A program made the position numbers and the translations under genes. From Vicingaceae bacterium (lineage in GTDB: Bacteria; Bacteroidota; Bacteroidia; Flavobacteriales_E; Vicingaceae): a stretch of 64,000 bases of DNA. The notes under the pieces are model-generated. The model made no database searches. It was not told the origin of the DNA and was given only the letters and a program-made list of their open reading frames with translations. Shown piece by piece: positions 63,904 to 64,000 of the stretch (its first letter is position 1; every line of letters begins with the position of its first letter). Location: positions 744,001 through 808,000 of the forward strand of contig JAGYIE010000002.1 in assembly GCA_018402765.1 (NCBI GenBank), in the 5' to 3' direction.

Positions 63904-64000
63904 TTAATAGCCCAATTGTGCTTTAATTCTCGATAAAACCTGTAGTGCTGTTTTTCTTGCTTTAACAGCTCCCGTTGCTAGCATTTGGTCAATTGATTCA
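63904..64000 (-). CDS. trpS: Tryptophanyl-tRNA synthetase, C-terminal end only
   Basis: The last 31 codons of a minus-strand gene cut by the window edge. They read DQMLATGAVKARKTALQVLSRIKAQLGY before a stop at 63904-63906. The (E/D)xxLxxGAxKAR...A...L..(V/I)+...G pattern is the terminal helix of bacterial class I TrpRS. Only this small part is visible, so the assignment rests on about 30 residues. Confidence 0.65.
   Translation of the reverse strand, partial: ESIDQMLATGAVKARKTALQVLSRIKAQLGY

Overview
The window is a stretch of chromosome from a member of the Bacteroidota, most likely a Flavobacteriales-type bacterium. The evidence is AT-rich coding DNA, almost no Shine-Dalgarno sites, at least seventeen TAnnTTTG elements (the Bacteroidota -7 promoter box) just upstream of genes, cargo proteins carrying type IX secretion (T9SS) sorting domains, a MurF-alanine racemase fusion, and an alternative complex III (act) operon in Bacteroidota order. 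It is mostly core genome. I see no prophage, CRISPR array, integrative element or defence island.

Layout. 1-7 kb: Na/Pi symporter (cut by the window edge), an OmpR-like regulator whose receiver has lost its phosphorylation residues, a short-chain dehydrogenase, a GT28-like glycosyltransferase, MurF-Alr and thymidine kinase. 7-11.4 kb: an acidic coiled-coil protein, a TolC/periplasmic-adaptor pair and tsaB. 11.4-21.1 kb: a DUF922-like secreted protein, a secreted repeat protein, a YyaL/DUF255 thioredoxin-fold protein, a large PKD-repeat T9SS cargo, and a gpmI-M20 peptidase-LEA lipoprotein operon. 21.2-26.4 kb: a decayed MscS channel gene, a three-gene two-component/sigma-54 activator operon, and a dead gene facing its intact paralogue. 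26.6-34.3 kb: tRNA-Phe, coaX, an outer membrane protein, a TPR protein, lptC, a small membrane protein, a CorC-type transporter and a PpiD-like chaperone. 34.3-35.2 kb: a fossil IS3-family element. 35.2-43 kb: a T9SS cargo, trxB, tRNA-Pro, queE, a PorE-like OmpA protein and a SPOR-domain protein.

43.1-54.3 kb: the respiratory operon actABCDEF-coxB-coxA, ending in a strong terminator. It encodes a complete menaquinol-to-oxygen electron path: alternative complex III passing electrons to a caa3/aa3-type oxidase. Oxidase subunit III is not in the operon. 54.4-57.2 kb: a beta-barrel protein with a TTG start, ruvB, queG and a small conserved protein. 57.2-63.8 kb, minus strand: ubiX, a porin-like protein, then a cluster pairing two Omp28-like CxxC proteins (one a lipoprotein, one a T9SS cargo) with a DUF6029-like barrel and a TlpA thioredoxin. 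This is the best candidate here for a poorly described functional unit. The window closes in the 3' end of trpS.

The most notable observations are three gene fossils in different states of decay (MscS, IS3, and a lineage-specific paralogue), the non-phosphorylatable receiver, an unusual active-site motif in CoaX, a perfect 16-bp palindrome made of two back-to-back promoter boxes, a 12-bp hairpin inside the lptC signal sequence, and the Omp28/DUF6029/TlpA cluster. No search could be run; family assignments rest on motif recognition.
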